Shown here: positions 24,391 through 33,768 of the stretch, piece by piece
How positions within the stretch are numbered: position 1 is the stretch's first letter
Layout of the letters: every line of letters starts with the position of its first letter
DNA from: an uncultured Burkholderiales bacterium
GTDB taxonomy: Bacteria > Pseudomonadota > Gammaproteobacteria > Burkholderiales > Burkholderiaceae_C
Length of the DNA: 51,658 bases
NCBI GenBank assembly: GCA_903932865.1
Contig: CAIZHQ010000009.1
Location: 1-51,658, forward strand
Direction: 5' to 3'
Notes under the pieces: model-generated
The model's database searches: none
Told to the model about the DNA's origin: nothing
What the model saw: the letters and a program-made list of their open reading frames with translations, nothing else
Position numbers and translations under genes: made by a program

Positions 24391-26661
24391 ATGAGCGCAG
24401 TCATGCCCAAAACCCCAAAAGCAGGCACCAGCCTCACCAAAGCACTGGACCCTGCTGCTGCCAATGCGGCCGCAGCGAGCTTTGCTGTGCTGGAAGCGCA
24501 ACTGGGCTACCTGAGCGAAACCGAAACAGAGATGGTGCGGCGGGCTTACAAATATGCTGACGAAGCCCACCTGGGCCAGATGCGTAAAAGCGGTGAACCC
24601 TACATCACCCACCCGATCGCGGTGGCCGGTTTGTGCACCGAATGGAAGCTCGACGCCCAGGCGCTTGCCGCCGCCTTGCTGCACGATGCCATGGAAGATT
24701 GCGGTATCACCAAGATCGAGTTGATTGAGCGTTTTGGCTCACCCGTGGCCGAGCTGGTCGATGGCCTGACCAAGCTGGACAAGCTCGAATTCAACACGCG
24801 CGAGGAGAACCAGGCCGAGTCGTTCCGCAAAATGCTGCTGGCCATGGCCCGCGACGTGCGCGTCATCCTGATCAAGCTGGCCGACCGCACCCACAACATG
24901 CGCACCATGTCCGACATGCCTCGCAGCAAGTGGGGCCGCATTGCCTCCGAAACGCTCGAGATCTACGCGCCCATTGCGCACCGACTGGGCCTGAACCAGA
25001 TCTACCGCGAACTTCAAGACCTGTCGTTCAAACACCTGCTGCCCTGGCGCTATGCCGTGCTGTCCAAAGCCGTGACACGCGCACGCAACCGCCGCCGCGA
25101 TCTGATCCGAAAAGTACAGACCGATGTGGAAGCCGTGTTTGCCCAGGCCCACATGGATGTGCGCATCAGCGGCCGCGAAAAGACGATCTACTCCATCTAC
25201 AAAAAGATGGACGAAAAGCACCTGAGCTTTGCACAAGTGACCGACATCTATGGCCTTCGGGTGATCGTGCCCTCGGTCATCGACTGCTACACCGCTTTGG
25301 GCTTGCTGCACCAGATTTACAAGCCTTTGCCTGGAAAATTCAAGGACCACATTGCCATTGCCAAGGTCAACGGTTACCAGTCGCTGCACACCACCTTGGT
25401 CGGACCGTCAGGCGTGAACGTCGAGTTTCAGATGCGAACCGAGCCCATGCACCTGGTGGCCGAATCCGGGGTGGCCGCGCACTGGCTGTACAAAGAACAC
25501 GAATCGGCCAGCGCCCAATCCGAGCGCTTGGGCACGCAATGGCTGCAATCGCTTTTGGACATCCAGACCGAAACACGCGACGCCGCCGAGTTTTGGGACC
25601 ACGTCAAAGTCGACTTGTTTCCCGATGCCGTGTATGTGTTCACCCCCAAGAGCCAGATCATGGCCTTGCCACGGGGCGCCACTGTGGTGGACTTTGCCTA
25701 CGCCATCCACAGCCGGGTGGGCGACCACGCCATGGCCGCCCGCATCAATGGCGACCAGGTGCCGCTGCGCACCGAACTCAAAAACGGCGACGTGGTCGAG
25801 GTGATCACCGCACCTGTTTCGGCACCGAATCCGGCATGGTTGGGCTTCGTCCGCACCGGACGAGCCCGCTCCAAGATTCGCCACCACCTCAAGACCATGG
25901 CACAAACCGAGTCGGTGGACCTGGGTGAAAAACTGCTGGCGCAGGCTTTGCGTGCCGAAGGCATCCACCAGCTGCCGGCCAACGACGAAGCGCACCATCC
26001 GCTGTGGGAAAAACTGCTTCGCTTCACGGGCAACCGCAACCAGCCTGATTTGCTGATGGACATTGGTCTGGGCAAACGCATCGCCACCATCGTGGCCAAA
26101 CGCCTGACGGCGCTCTTGTCCGAGTTGGGCCAAAAACCTGATGCATTGCTGATGACCCGTGAACGCTTTACAGCGCACGAGTCCATCTCGCAAGGGTCCA
26201 TCACCTTGGACGGCAGCGAGAACGCCTCAGTGGTTTATTCGCGTTGCTGTCGTCCCTTGCCCGGAGAAGATATCGTGGGCTACCTGGGCCGAGGCGAAGG
26301 CCTGGCCGTGCACACCCGAGATTGCGCCACCGCACGCAAACTAGCGCACAAGGACAGCGAACGCTTCATCGGCGTGGAGTGGTCTGACGAATTGAGCCGC
26401 AGCTTTGAGACCACCATCACCGTCACCGTGATCAATGGCAAGGGCGTGCTGGCCCGCGTGGCCGGCGCTCTGGCCAGCGGCGAAACCGACATCGTGCACG
26501 TGGACATGGGACAAGAGACGCCCCAGGACACGGCCGAATTGAAGTTCGTGGTGGCTGTTCGAGATGTGTCGCACCTGGAGCAGGTGCTGCGACACCTCAA
26601 TCGCACCCCCTCGGTCATCAAGGCTGAGCGACAAACCAACAAAAACCAAGGACAGGCCTGA
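24391..26661 (+). CDS. spoT: Bifunctional (p)ppGpp synthetase/hydrolase SpoT
   Basis: The 756-residue protein has the HD hydrolase domain with intact LLHDAMEDCG (His98-Asp99, Glu102-Asp103), the synthetase domain (SGREKTIYSIYKKM, VTDIYGLRVIV, GYQSLHTTLVG), the TGS domain (VYVFTPKSQIMALPRGATVVDFAYAIHS), a helical/zinc-finger-like part with CCRPLPGEDIVGY, and a C-terminal ACT domain (about 685-756). Intact hydrolase motifs separate it from RelA. It controls the stringent response alarmone level. The ATG at 24391 was chosen; the frame is open to a TTG at 24346, but this lies in the rpoZ terminator T run. It is convergent with greB, 25 bp away. Confidence 0.93.
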   Translation: MSAVMPKTPKAGTSLTKALDPAAANAAAASFAVLEAQLGYLSETETEMVRRAYKYADEAHLGQMRKSGEPYITHPIAVAGLCTEWKLDAQALAAALLHDAMEDCGITKIELIERFGSPVAELVDGLTKLDKLEFNTREENQAESFRKMLLAMARDVRVILIKLADRTHNMRTMSDMPRSKWGRIASETLEIYAPIAHRLGLNQIYRELQDLSFKHLLPWRYAVLSKAVTRARNRRRDLIRKVQTDVEAVFAQAHMDVRISGREKTIYSIYKKMDEKHLSFAQVTDIYGLRVIVPSVIDCYTALGLLHQIYKPLPGKFKDHIAIAKVNGYQSLHTTLVGPSGVNVEFQMRTEPMHLVAESGVAAHWLYKEHESASAQSERLGTQWLQSLLDIQTETRDAAEFWDHVKVDLFPDAVYVFTPKSQIMALPRGATVVDFAYAIHSRVGDHAMAARINGDQVPLRTELKNGDVVEVITAPVSAPNPAWLGFVRTGRARSKIRHHLKTMAQTESVDLGEKLLAQALRAEGIHQLPANDEAHHPLWEKLLRFTGNRNQPDLLMDIGLGKRIATIVAKRLTALLSELGQKPDALLMTRERFTAHESISQGSITLDGSENASVVYSRCCRPLPGEDIVGYLGRGEGLAVHTRDCATARKLAHKDSERFIGVEWSDELSRSFETTITVTVINGKGVLARVAGALASGETDIVHVDMGQETPQDTAELKFVVAVRDVSHLEQVLRHLNRTPSVIKAERQTNKNQGQA

Positions 26662-26686
26662 TCTTGTTCAAGCGCAGGTCATAGGG

Positions 26687-27253
26687 CTACACGGCCGCCC
26701 CAGGCGCCGTTGGATAACTCACCTGCAACACCTCGATGTCGATCACCCCTGAGGGCGTGAGCAGTTTGAGTTCATCGCCTTGGCGTGCCTTGAGCAAAGT
26801 GCGCGCAATGGGCGAGACCCAGCTGACTTGGCCTTGCAAACTGTCGGCTTCGTCAATGCCCAAAATGGTCACTGTGCGTTCTGTGCCTGAGGCTTCTGCA
26901 TACGTGACCGTGGCACCAAAGAACACCTGATCGCTGCCATGGTGCACCCCCGGGTCGACCACTTCAGCGATCTCCAAACGCTGAGTCAGAAAACGGATGC
27001 GCCGATCGATTTCACGCAAACGCTTTTTGCCGTAAAGGTAATCGCCGTTTTCTGACCGGTCGCCATTGCTGGCTGCCCAATGCACGATCTCGACCACCTT
27101 GGGGCGCTCGTCATCCATCAAGGTAAACAACTCGGTCCTCAAACGGGCATAGCCCGCAGGCGTCATGTAGTTTCGCGCACCCGAAGGCAACGCCGGCAAG
27201 CCCAGTTCCTCGTCATCGTCGCCGTCGGACTCTTTGGTGAAGGCTTTGCTCAT
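26687..27253 (-). CDS. greB: Transcription elongation factor GreB
   Basis: The 188-residue protein has an N-terminal coiled coil (MTPAGYARLRTELFTLM to EIDRRIRFLTQRLEIAEVV) with the acidic tip NGDRSENGDYLYGKKRL, and a C-terminal FKBP-like domain (FFGATVTYAE, VSWVSPIARTLLKARQGDE). The YLYGKKRLREIDRRIRFL form is typical of GreB and not GreA. An acidic N-terminal extension (SDGDDDEELGLP) precedes the coiled coil. It rescues backtracked RNA polymerase. The ATG at 27253 (MSKAF) was chosen; the frame continues upstream through the tRNA gene and is not coding there. Confidence 0.92.
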   Translation of the reverse strand: MSKAFTKESDGDDDEELGLPALPSGARNYMTPAGYARLRTELFTLMDDERPKVVEIVHWAASNGDRSENGDYLYGKKRLREIDRRIRFLTQRLEIAEVVDPGVHHGSDQVFFGATVTYAEASGTERTVTILGIDEADSLQGQVSWVSPIARTLLKARQGDELKLLTPSGVIDIEVLQVSYPTAPGAAV

Positions 27254-27324
27254 GTCTTGGTGTTCAATGGCAAAAATGGTCGCCGCCTGCAAGACAACCG
27301 CTTGGAGAACGCGTGATGTGGCAA

Positions 27325-27362
27325 GAAAAAAAAGAAAAAGCCCACAACTTTCGCTGTGGGCT
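27325..27362 (-). terminator. Terminator of tRNA-Arg
   Basis: Stem AGCCCACA / TGTGGGCT (27339-27346, 27355-27362) with an 8-base loop. On the minus strand it is followed by TTTTCTTTTTTTT. Confidence 0.9.
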
Positions 27363-27372
27363 TTCTGATTTT

Positions 27373-27449
27373 TGGTGCGGCTGGCAGGAATCGAACCCAC
27401 GACCCCTTGGTTCGTAGCCAAGTACTCTATCCAGCTGAGCTACAGCCGC
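27373..27449 (-). tRNA. tRNA-Arg (anticodon ACG)
   Basis: 77 bases on the minus strand fold as a cloverleaf: acceptor GCGGCTG / CAGCCGC with encoded CCA end, D arm GCTCAGCTGGATAGAG, anticodon arm CTTGG-CTACGAA-CCAAG and T arm with GGTTCGATTCC. The anticodon is ACG, which is normally edited to ICG and reads CGU/CGC/CGA. Confidence 0.97.
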
Positions 27450-27461
27450 ATCATGCAAGGT

Positions 27462-27470
27462 ATTATAGCA
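27462..27470 (-). promoter_or_regulatory. Extended -10 promoter of tRNA-Arg
   Basis: The minus strand reads TGCTATAAT, a consensus -10 with the TGn extension, 12 bp before the mature 5' end of the tRNA. No good -35 hexamer was found, as expected for an extended -10 promoter. Confidence 0.6.
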
Positions 27471-27504
27471 AGCTTTTCAGGGCACTTTCGGGCTGCTCTT
27501 CAAT

Positions 27505-29022
27505 TTATTGCCACGACACGGCCGACATGTCGTTGGCAAAAACAGGCGAGCTGGACCACAGGCCTTTGAGGCCTTTGCGGTACACCGCCGTGTTGGTGGC
27601 ATTGAACAAGAACACGTTGACCGCATCCTTGGCAATCATGCGCTGCATGTCGCCAAACAATTGTGTGCGCTCTTTAGCCTGCGTGGCGGCCGCATGTTTG
27701 GCGGCCAGGTCACGAAAGCCCTTGCTGTCATAACCCCAATAATAGGCAGCGTCCGCATAGTTCATGTAATCCAATGGCTCGACGTGGTTGATCACCGTCA
27801 GGTCAAAGTTGCCCTTGAAGGTGCCGCCCAGCCACTGCGCCCATTCCACGTTTTCAATTTTGGCGATGATGCCCACCTTGGCCAGTTGGGCTGCGAGGAT
27901 CTCGCCACCCTTGCGGGCATAAGGCGGTGGGGGCAGAGTCAAGGTCACGTTCAACGGCGTTGGCACACCGGCTTCCTTGAGCAGCGCTTTGGCTTTTTCG
28001 GGGTCGAAGGCGTACACGCCCGTCAGGTCAACATAACCGGCATCGGTCGGCGCCATGTGGCTGCCAATGGGTTTGGCCAGGCCTTCAAACACGCCGTCGA
28101 TGAACGCTTTCTTGTCGATCGCATGCGACAGGGCGCGGCGCACACGCACATCGTCAAACGGCTTTTTGCGGTTGTTGATGGTCATGATGCCTTTGCCGGC
28201 CGTGCTGCCCAGCTCGACCACAAAGCGCTTGTCGGACTGGAACTGTTTCAGGCTTTGTGGGGACTGAAAGCGCGGCATGCCGTCGATGTCACCCGCCAGC
28301 AAAGCCGCCACTTGGGCGGCCGAATCGTTGATGAACCGGAAAGTGACCTTCTTGACCTTGATGGCGTTGGCAGCGCGAAAGCCATCCCACTTGGACAAAG
28401 TCACCGCCGTGCCCTTGGCCCAGCTGTCGAGTTTGTAGGGGCCCGTGCCCACGGGCTTGGTGGCGGCATTGGCCGCGCTGTCGGGGTGCAAGATGACCGC
28501 TGTGTTTTCACCCATGCGGAACAAGAAGTTGCCATCGGGCTTGTTCAGCACCAGCACCACGGTGTGCGCATCCGGCGTAGAGATGTGGCTGATGTTGTTG
28601 AACACCGCGCCTTTGGCTTTGTTGGTGCTCTTGGCGTCTTTGGCGCGGTCAAAGCTGAACTTGACAGAGGCCGAGTCGAAAGTTGCACCATCGGAAAACT
28701 TCACGCCCTTGCGCAGCTTGAAGGTGTAGGCCTTGCCGTCGGCGTCCATCTTCCAGCTCTCGGCCAGCAAGGGGGTAATGGACCCATCGACGTTGATTTT
28801 GGTGAGGCCTTCGAGGATGTTGTAGTGCACCACCTCGCCGATGGCGGCAGCGGGGGCCATGGTCGGGTCCAGGCTGGTGGGCTCCAGGATCATGCCCAAG
28901 ATCACGGTGTCTTTGCGCGACTGAGCCTGCGCCTGCAAAGGCGCCCATGCGATGCTGGCGGCCAGCACGGCCACAGAACAAACGCCCACGGTGCGGCGGC
29001 TCAAAGGATATGGCTTGTTCAT
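27505..29022 (-). CDS. Oligopeptide-type ABC transporter substrate-binding protein (SBP family 5)
   Basis: The 505-residue protein has a signal peptide (SVAVLAASIAWAPLQAQAQ, cleavage near residue 34) and family 5 signatures: LGMILEPTSLDPTMAPA, LAESWKMDADGKAYTFKLRKGVKFSDG, VGTGPYKLDSW, DVRVRRALSHAIDKKAFIDGVF and ALLKEAGVPTP. It captures peptides, or related ligands such as glutathione or nickel chelates, in the periplasm. The start is supported by AGGAGA before the ATG. It is the last gene of its operon, 13 bp behind the second ATPase gene; the binding protein is more often the first gene. Confidence 0.88.
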   Translation of the reverse strand: MNKPYPLSRRTVGVCSVAVLAASIAWAPLQAQAQSRKDTVILGMILEPTSLDPTMAPAAAIGEVVHYNILEGLTKINVDGSITPLLAESWKMDADGKAYTFKLRKGVKFSDGATFDSASVKFSFDRAKDAKSTNKAKGAVFNNISHISTPDAHTVVLVLNKPDGNFLFRMGENTAVILHPDSAANAATKPVGTGPYKLDSWAKGTAVTLSKWDGFRAANAIKVKKVTFRFINDSAAQVAALLAGDIDGMPRFQSPQSLKQFQSDKRFVVELGSTAGKGIMTINNRKKPFDDVRVRRALSHAIDKKAFIDGVFEGLAKPIGSHMAPTDAGYVDLTGVYAFDPEKAKALLKEAGVPTPLNVTLTLPPPPYARKGGEILAAQLAKVGIIAKIENVEWAQWLGGTFKGNFDLTVINHVEPLDYMNYADAAYYWGYDSKGFRDLAAKHAAATQAKERTQLFGDMQRMIAKDAVNVFLFNATNTAVYRKGLKGLWSSSPVFANDMSAVSWQ

Positions 29023-29035
29023 GTTGTCTCCTGTT

Positions 29036-29857
29036 TCAAAAAAAATCTTCGCGATGACCTGGCACCGCGGCCAACAAAGCGCGAGTGTAAGGGTGCTCGG
29101 CTTGCTCGAAAATTTGCTCTGCCGGGCCTTGCTCGACCACGCGGCCCGACTGCAAGACCAGCACATCGTCGCACATCAAGTTGACCACCGCAAGGTCGTG
29201 ACTGACCAGCAAATAACTCAGGCCGTACCGGTCTTGCAGGTCCATCATCAAATTGAGCACCTGCGCTTGCACGGAGACATCGAGCGCGCTCACCGGCTCA
29301 TCGGCCACGATCAATGCGGGTCGGGTGATCAGGGCGCGGGCAATGGCGATGCGCTGGCGTTGCCCGCCCGAAAACTCATGCGGGTATTTGTCCAGGTCGG
29401 CGGTTCTGAGGCCCACCTCGCTCAGGGCCTGGGCGGCTCTGTCGCGCCACTCTGAGCGCGAATCCGCCAACTGGCCCAAGGACTGAATGGGTTCGGTCAC
29501 GATGGCCAGCACTTTTTGGCGCGGGTCCAGTGAACCATAAGGGTCTTGGAACACCATCTGAAAACCACCGCGCAACTGGCGCAAAGCCTGTCCATGGGTC
29601 TGGTGCACATCGGCGCCCTTGAACACCACCTGGCCCTCGGTGGGCGTGTCGAGCGCCATGACCAAGCGCGCCAGGGTGGACTTGCCTGAACCGGACTCGC
29701 CCACGATCCCTAAGCTTTTGCCCGCTTGCAAGGTAAAGCTCACATCGGACAAGGCCTGCACGCCCGCTGGCTGCCACAGCCCTGTGCGGGGCAAGGCAAA
29801 ACGCCTGCCCAAGTGCTGCACTTGAAGCAGCGTCGCAACGCTGGTCGTCTCGCTCAT
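29036..29857 (-). CDS. Oligopeptide-type ABC transporter ATP-binding protein (OppF/DppF-like)
   Basis: The 273-residue protein has Walker [12 protein letters not shown]-loop FQDPYGSLDPRQ, signature FSGGQRQRIAIARAL, Walker B LIVADEPVSALD and switch His in LLVSHDL. The end PYTRALLAAVP is typical of the OppD/OppF group. The ATG at 29857 overlaps the stop of the OppD-like gene (ATGA); the frame is open upstream inside that gene. It drives peptide import together with the neighbouring ATPase. Cytoplasmic face of the inner membrane. Confidence 0.9.
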   Translation of the reverse strand: MSETTSVATLLQVQHLGRRFALPRTGLWQPAGVQALSDVSFTLQAGKSLGIVGESGSGKSTLARLVMALDTPTEGQVVFKGADVHQTHGQALRQLRGGFQMVFQDPYGSLDPRQKVLAIVTEPIQSLGQLADSRSEWRDRAAQALSEVGLRTADLDKYPHEFSGGQRQRIAIARALITRPALIVADEPVSALDVSVQAQVLNLMMDLQDRYGLSYLLVSHDLAVVNLMCDDVLVLQSGRVVEQGPAEQIFEQAEHPYTRALLAAVPGHREDFF

Positions 29858-30858
29858 GGCCAGCTCCAACGTGGACAACTGACCCAATGGCGCGTTTCGT
29901 CTGCGGTTTTGCTGGGGATGCTCTGTGCCTGCGGAGGTGTCAGGCGGCATTCATCCACCGCCAAGCTGCAGCGGTCCGCAAACGCGCAGCCTGCAGGGAA
30001 GTCCATCAACTCAGGCACGCTGCCGGGGATCGTGGTCAAGCGGGTGCCGCGTGCCAACCCCAAGCGGGGCCGCGCCGCAAACAGGCCCCGTGTGTAAGGA
30101 TGCGCCCGGTGCGCAAACAACTCGGGCGTAGCCGCACTCTCGACCACCGCACCGCCATACATGACCATGACGCGGTCTACTTGATCTTGCATCAGGCCCA
30201 GGTCGTGGCTGATCAAGAGCAGCCCCATGCCGTCTTCGATCACCAGTTGCTTGATCAACGCGAGCACTTCTTTTTGCACCGTCACATCGAGCGCGGTGGT
30301 GGGCTCGTCGGCAATCAGCAAGTCTGGGTTGCAAGCCAAGGCGATCGAGATCATCACGCGCTGGCGTTGCCCGCCAGACAGCTCGTGCGGGTAAGCCCCC
30401 AGCCGCTCGCGCGCCCGGGGCAGCTGCACCCGTTCGAGCAACTGCAGGGCACGCGCCTTGGCATCGGACTCCCCCAACTGCCGGTGCAAGCGCAGCGGTT
30501 CTGCAATTTGCTTCCAGATCGGGTGCAGCGGGTTGAGCGCCGTCATCGGCTCCTGAAAAATCATGGCCATGCGCGCACCACGCAATTGACACAGCTGAGG
30601 CTCGGGCAGGCCCAACAGTTCTTGACCTTGCAGACGAATCGACCCGCTCACGCGGGCGCGTTCGGGCAGCAAACCCATCAAGGCCAACGCGGTGAGCGAT
30701 TTGCCGCTGCCGCTTTCGCCGATCAGCCCAACCGTCTGGCCGCGCGCCATTTGCCAGGACACACCGCGCAAAGCAGGTGCCCAACCCCGCGCTGTGGGCA
30801 AGCTCACGCGCAAATCATCGACTTGCAGCAAAGGCTGGGTGTTGGCGAGATCGCTCAT
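29854..30858 (-). CDS. Oligopeptide-type ABC transporter ATP-binding protein (OppD/DppD-like)
   Basis: The 334-residue protein has Walker [18 protein letters not shown]-loop [17 protein letters not shown], signature [15 protein letters not shown], Walker [14 protein letters not shown]-loop LLISHDL and a C-terminal cysteine cluster ([14 protein letters not shown]...C) that in OppD/DppD proteins can hold an iron-sulfur cluster. The ATG at 30858 has AGAGGTG close upstream; a GTG two codons earlier is less likely. Two bp separate it from the permease gene, and it overlaps the next ATPase gene by 4 bp. Confidence 0.9.
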   Translation of the reverse strand: MSDLANTQPLLQVDDLRVSLPTARGWAPALRGVSWQMARGQTVGLIGESGSGKSLTALALMGLLPERARVSGSIRLQGQELLGLPEPQLCQLRGARMAMIFQEPMTALNPLHPIWKQIAEPLRLHRQLGESDAKARALQLLERVQLPRARERLGAYPHELSGGQRQRVMISIALACNPDLLIADEPTTALDVTVQKEVLALIKQLVIEDGMGLLLISHDLGLMQDQVDRVMVMYGGAVVESAATPELFAHRAHPYTRGLFAARPRLGLARGTRLTTIPGSVPELMDFPAGCAFADRCSLAVDECRLTPPQAQSIPSKTADETRHWVSCPRWSWP

Positions 30859-30860
30859 GT

Positions 30861-31706
30861 TCACCTCTGCCGCGCCAGCCGGGGGTCGAGCACATCGCGC
30901 AGGCCATCGCCCAGCAAGTTCAGCCCCAGCACCGCCAGCGCAATCGCAGCGCCCGGGTACACCGCCAACAAAGGGGCCTGAAACATCTGCGACTGCGCCT
31001 CGTTGAGCATGCGGCCCCAGCTCGGCTGCGGCGGCTGAGTGCCCAGGCCCAGATAAGACAACGCCGCTTCGGCGAGGATCGCGATGGCGAACTGGATGGT
31101 GGCCTGCACGATCAGCACACTGGCGATGTTGGGCAAGACATGCGCCAAGGTGATGGCCAATGGTCCTTTGCCCGCAGCACGCGCCGCCGCCGTGTAGTCA
31201 CGCGCCCAGACCGCGTTGGCCGCGCCCCGCGAAATGCGGGCAAACACTGGGATATTGAAAATGCCAATGGCCACAATGCTCACCACCAAACCCGGCCCGT
31301 AAATCGCGGTCAGCATGATGGCCGACAGCAAGGCTGGAAAAGCAAAGGTAAAGTCCGAAGCGCGCATGATGACCTCTTCGATCCAGCCTCGCCGCGCCGA
31401 GGCCAGCAAGCCCAAAGGCACGCCCACTCCCAGGCCAATGCCCACTGCAATGAAACCCACCAGCAAGGAGTTTTGACTGCCCACCAAGAGCAAGGAGCCA
31501 ATGTCGCGCCCCAGGCTATCGGTGCCCAACCAATGCGCTGCGCTGGGCAATGCCAATTTATTGGGTATGTCGATGTCCCCCACCGGGTAAGGCGACCAGA
31601 ACAGGGACAGCACTGCGCACAGCACCATCAGCAGCACCATGGCCCCGCCCGCCACAAAACTGGGGTGGCGCAAGGCGCGTCGCCCAACGGTGTTTTTATT
31701 CGGCAT
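30861..31706 (-). CDS. Oligopeptide-type ABC transporter permease (OppC/DppC-like)
   Basis: The 281-residue protein has an N-terminal membrane helix (FVAGGAMVLLMVLCAVLSLF), the DppC marker HWLGTDSLGRDIGSLLLVGSQNSLLVG and the EAA loop ARAAGKGPLAITLAHVLPNI. About six membrane helices. It forms the membrane channel together with the DppB-like protein, whose gene overlaps it by 11 bp. Confidence 0.9.
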   Translation of the reverse strand: MPNKNTVGRRALRHPSFVAGGAMVLLMVLCAVLSLFWSPYPVGDIDIPNKLALPSAAHWLGTDSLGRDIGSLLLVGSQNSLLVGFIAVGIGLGVGVPLGLLASARRGWIEEVIMRASDFTFAFPALLSAIMLTAIYGPGLVVSIVAIGIFNIPVFARISRGAANAVWARDYTAAARAAGKGPLAITLAHVLPNIASVLIVQATIQFAIAILAEAALSYLGLGTQPPQPSWGRMLNEAQSQMFQAPLLAVYPGAAIALAVLGLNLLGDGLRDVLDPRLARQR

Positions 31707-32661
31707 GGCCCGCCTTCAATCGTGGATCGATCCACGCATACAGCACATCGATGCAGAAGTTGATGAGGATGACCAATGCGGCCAGCAGCATGACCACGTC
31801 GCGCACCACGATCAGGTCGCGGTTGGCAATGGCCTGAAAAATCAGCCGCCCAATGCCGGGCAACACGAACACATTTTCAATCACGATGGCGCTGGTGATC
31901 AAGTTGCCAAACTGCAACCCCATCACCGTCAGCACCGGGATCATGGCGTTGCGCAGCACATGGCCCCACAACACCCGGCGGCGGCTCAACCCCTTCGCCC
32001 GAGCGGTGCGCACAAAATCTTCGCGCAAGGTGTCGAGCACGGCCGAGCGGGTCACCCGCGTCAAGATGGCCGTTTGCACCGCCGCCAGAGCCATCGCGGG
32101 CAAGAGCAAGGCCTTGATGCCCTCGCCCACCCCACCGCCATCGTCCTCGGCCCAGCCCGGAAAACCGCCCGCGCTCACCCACTCCAGGTGCACCGCGAAG
32201 AGCAAGATCAAAAGAATAGCCAACCAAAAATTGGGCAGGGCCAAACCCAACTGGCTGAGCGTCATCACGCCCACATCGCCCGATTTGTTTTGCTGCGAAG
32301 CGGCATAAATGCCCAGCGCCAGCGCCAGCGCCACCGTGAGCCCCATGGCCATCACAGCCAGCGGCAGCGTCACCTGCATGCGCTCGGCCATCAGCAGCGC
32401 CGTAGGGGTGTCGTAAGAGATGCTCAGGCCCGTCTGGCCCTGCAACATGCCACCCATCCAGCTCAGGTAGCGGGTGGCGGCGGGCTGGTTCAGGCCCAGC
32501 TTGTCTTCCATCGCCGCGATCGACTCGGGCGTGGCTGTTTCGCCCAAAATGACCTGCGCGGCATTGCCAGGCAGCAACTCCAGCACAGCAAACACCACGA
32601 CCGATGTGGCCAGCAAAGTCAGCACAAAGCTCAGCAGCCGTCTCAAAACAAACAGGGGCAC
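31696..32661 (-). CDS. Oligopeptide-type ABC transporter permease (OppB/DppB-like)
   Basis: The 321-residue protein has an N-terminal helix (LLSFVLTLLATSVVVFAVLELLPG), a periplasmic loop and the EAA loop ARAKGLSRRRVLWGHVLRNAMIP, with six membrane helices. It begins with GTG; AAGGA lies 8-9 bases before it, and no ATG fits the conserved N-terminus. First gene of the five-gene importer operon (permease, permease, ATPase, ATPase, binding protein). Only 44 bp separate it from the divergent P1 peptidase gene, so the promoters must be very close or overlap. Confidence 0.9.
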   Translation of the reverse strand: MPLFVLRRLLSFVLTLLATSVVVFAVLELLPGNAAQVILGETATPESIAAMEDKLGLNQPAATRYLSWMGGMLQGQTGLSISYDTPTALLMAERMQVTLPLAVMAMGLTVALALALGIYAASQQNKSGDVGVMTLSQLGLALPNFWLAILLILLFAVHLEWVSAGGFPGWAEDDGGGVGEGIKALLLPAMALAAVQTAILTRVTRSAVLDTLREDFVRTARAKGLSRRRVLWGHVLRNAMIPVLTVMGLQFGNLITSAIVIENVFVLPGIGRLIFQAIANRDLIVVRDVVMLLAALVILINFCIDVLYAWIDPRLKAGHAE

Positions 32662-32705
32662 GCGCTATCCTTGGGGTCTGTGAGCAACGATGAACAGGGT
32701 TTTCA

Positions 32706-33761
32706 ATGGCATCGCAAATGATTGTAAACAGTGGCCAAGGTGCGATTGTGGGCTCCATTGTGGATGTCCCCGGGCTGCAAGTCGGTCACTTCACGATGAG
32801 CGAACGCTTGACCGGCTGCACGGTGGTGCTGGCCCCCAACGGCGCGGTGGGCGCTGTGGATGTCCGCGGGGCCGCCCCGGGCACCCGCGAGACCGATTTG
32901 CTGGACCCGGCCAACCTGGTCGACAAAGTGCACGCCGTGGTGCTGAGCGGCGGCAGCGCCTTTGGCCTCGACGCCGCCACAGGCGTGGTGCGCTGGCTCG
33001 ATGCGCAGGGTATTGGCTTTGAAACCGGCTACGGCCGCGTGCCCATCGTGCCTGCGGCCGTTCTGTTTGACTTGCCCGTGGTGCGCGAGGGCGACAACCC
33101 GAAAGCACGACCGAACGCTGAGGCCGGTTACGCCGCCTGCCAAGCGGCATCGACCGCGCCACCCGCAGCAGGCAATGTGGGCGCAGGCGCAGGGGCCTGC
33201 GTGGGCAAACTCTTCGGTCTGGACCGCTGCATGAAAGGCGGGATTGGCAACGCCAGCGTGCGCGTGGGCCCTTGGGTGGTGGGCGCCTTGGTGGCCTGCA
33301 ATGCGGTGGGCGATGTGCTCGACCCCGCGACAGGCCGGGTGCTGGCCGGTGCCCGCACGGCCGATGGCCGCAGCCTGCTGGACACACAACGCGCCTTGCT
33401 GCAAGGCGAGCGCGGCAACCGCCCCCTGCCCGGCACCAACACCACCATTGGCGTGGTGGCCACCAACGCGACGCTGACCAAAGCCCAAGCCAAGCGCCTG
33501 GCCATGAGCGCTCACGACGGCCTGGCCCGCAGCATCCGCCCCGCGCACACCACGCTGGACGGTGACACCTTGTTTGCCATGGCGACAGGCACTGAAACCA
33601 GTCCGGTGGATCTGATGCTGCTCACGGTGATGGCCGCCGAGGCCACAGCGCTGGCCACGGTCGATGCGATTTCAAAAGCTCGGACAACGAGCACCACCTC
33701 CGGCGCCATTCCTGCGGCGATTGAATTTGGCGAGGAATTCGGCCCCCATGAATCCGACTAA
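32706..33761 (+). CDS. P1-family (DmpA-like) Ntn-hydrolase peptidase
   Basis: The 351-residue protein has the DmpA/L-aminopeptidase pattern: VPGLQVGHFT, CTVVLAPNGAVGAVDVRGAAPGTRETDLL, HAVVLSGGSAFGLDAATGVV and GNVGAGAGACVGK. Near the end, GTNTTIGVVATNATL corresponds to the self-cleavage region, with a Thr (about 246) where DmpA has its nucleophile Ser. Enzymes of this family split themselves into two subunits and release N-terminal D- or L-amino acids or beta-amino acids. No signal peptide, so cytoplasmic. It is divergent from a peptide importer operon, which suggests that it degrades the imported peptides. Thr as nucleophile is inference from the alignment. Confidence 0.82.
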   Translation: MASQMIVNSGQGAIVGSIVDVPGLQVGHFTMSERLTGCTVVLAPNGAVGAVDVRGAAPGTRETDLLDPANLVDKVHAVVLSGGSAFGLDAATGVVRWLDAQGIGFETGYGRVPIVPAAVLFDLPVVREGDNPKARPNAEAGYAACQAASTAPPAAGNVGAGAGACVGKLFGLDRCMKGGIGNASVRVGPWVVGALVACNAVGDVLDPATGRVLAGARTADGRSLLDTQRALLQGERGNRPLPGTNTTIGVVATNATLTKAQAKRLAMSAHDGLARSIRPAHTTLDGDTLFAMATGTETSPVDLMLLTVMAAEATALATVDAISKARTTSTTSGAIPAAIEFGEEFGPHESD

Positions 33762-33768
33762 CGCCAAG

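Noticed and set aside
27508..29184. Long plus-strand open frame opposite the ABC binding-protein gene (over 550 codons)
   Set aside because: The minus-strand gene has a signal peptide and full family 5 motifs. The plus frame has no recognisable domain, is rich in His/Gln/Arg and is the mirror frame expected in GC-rich coding DNA.
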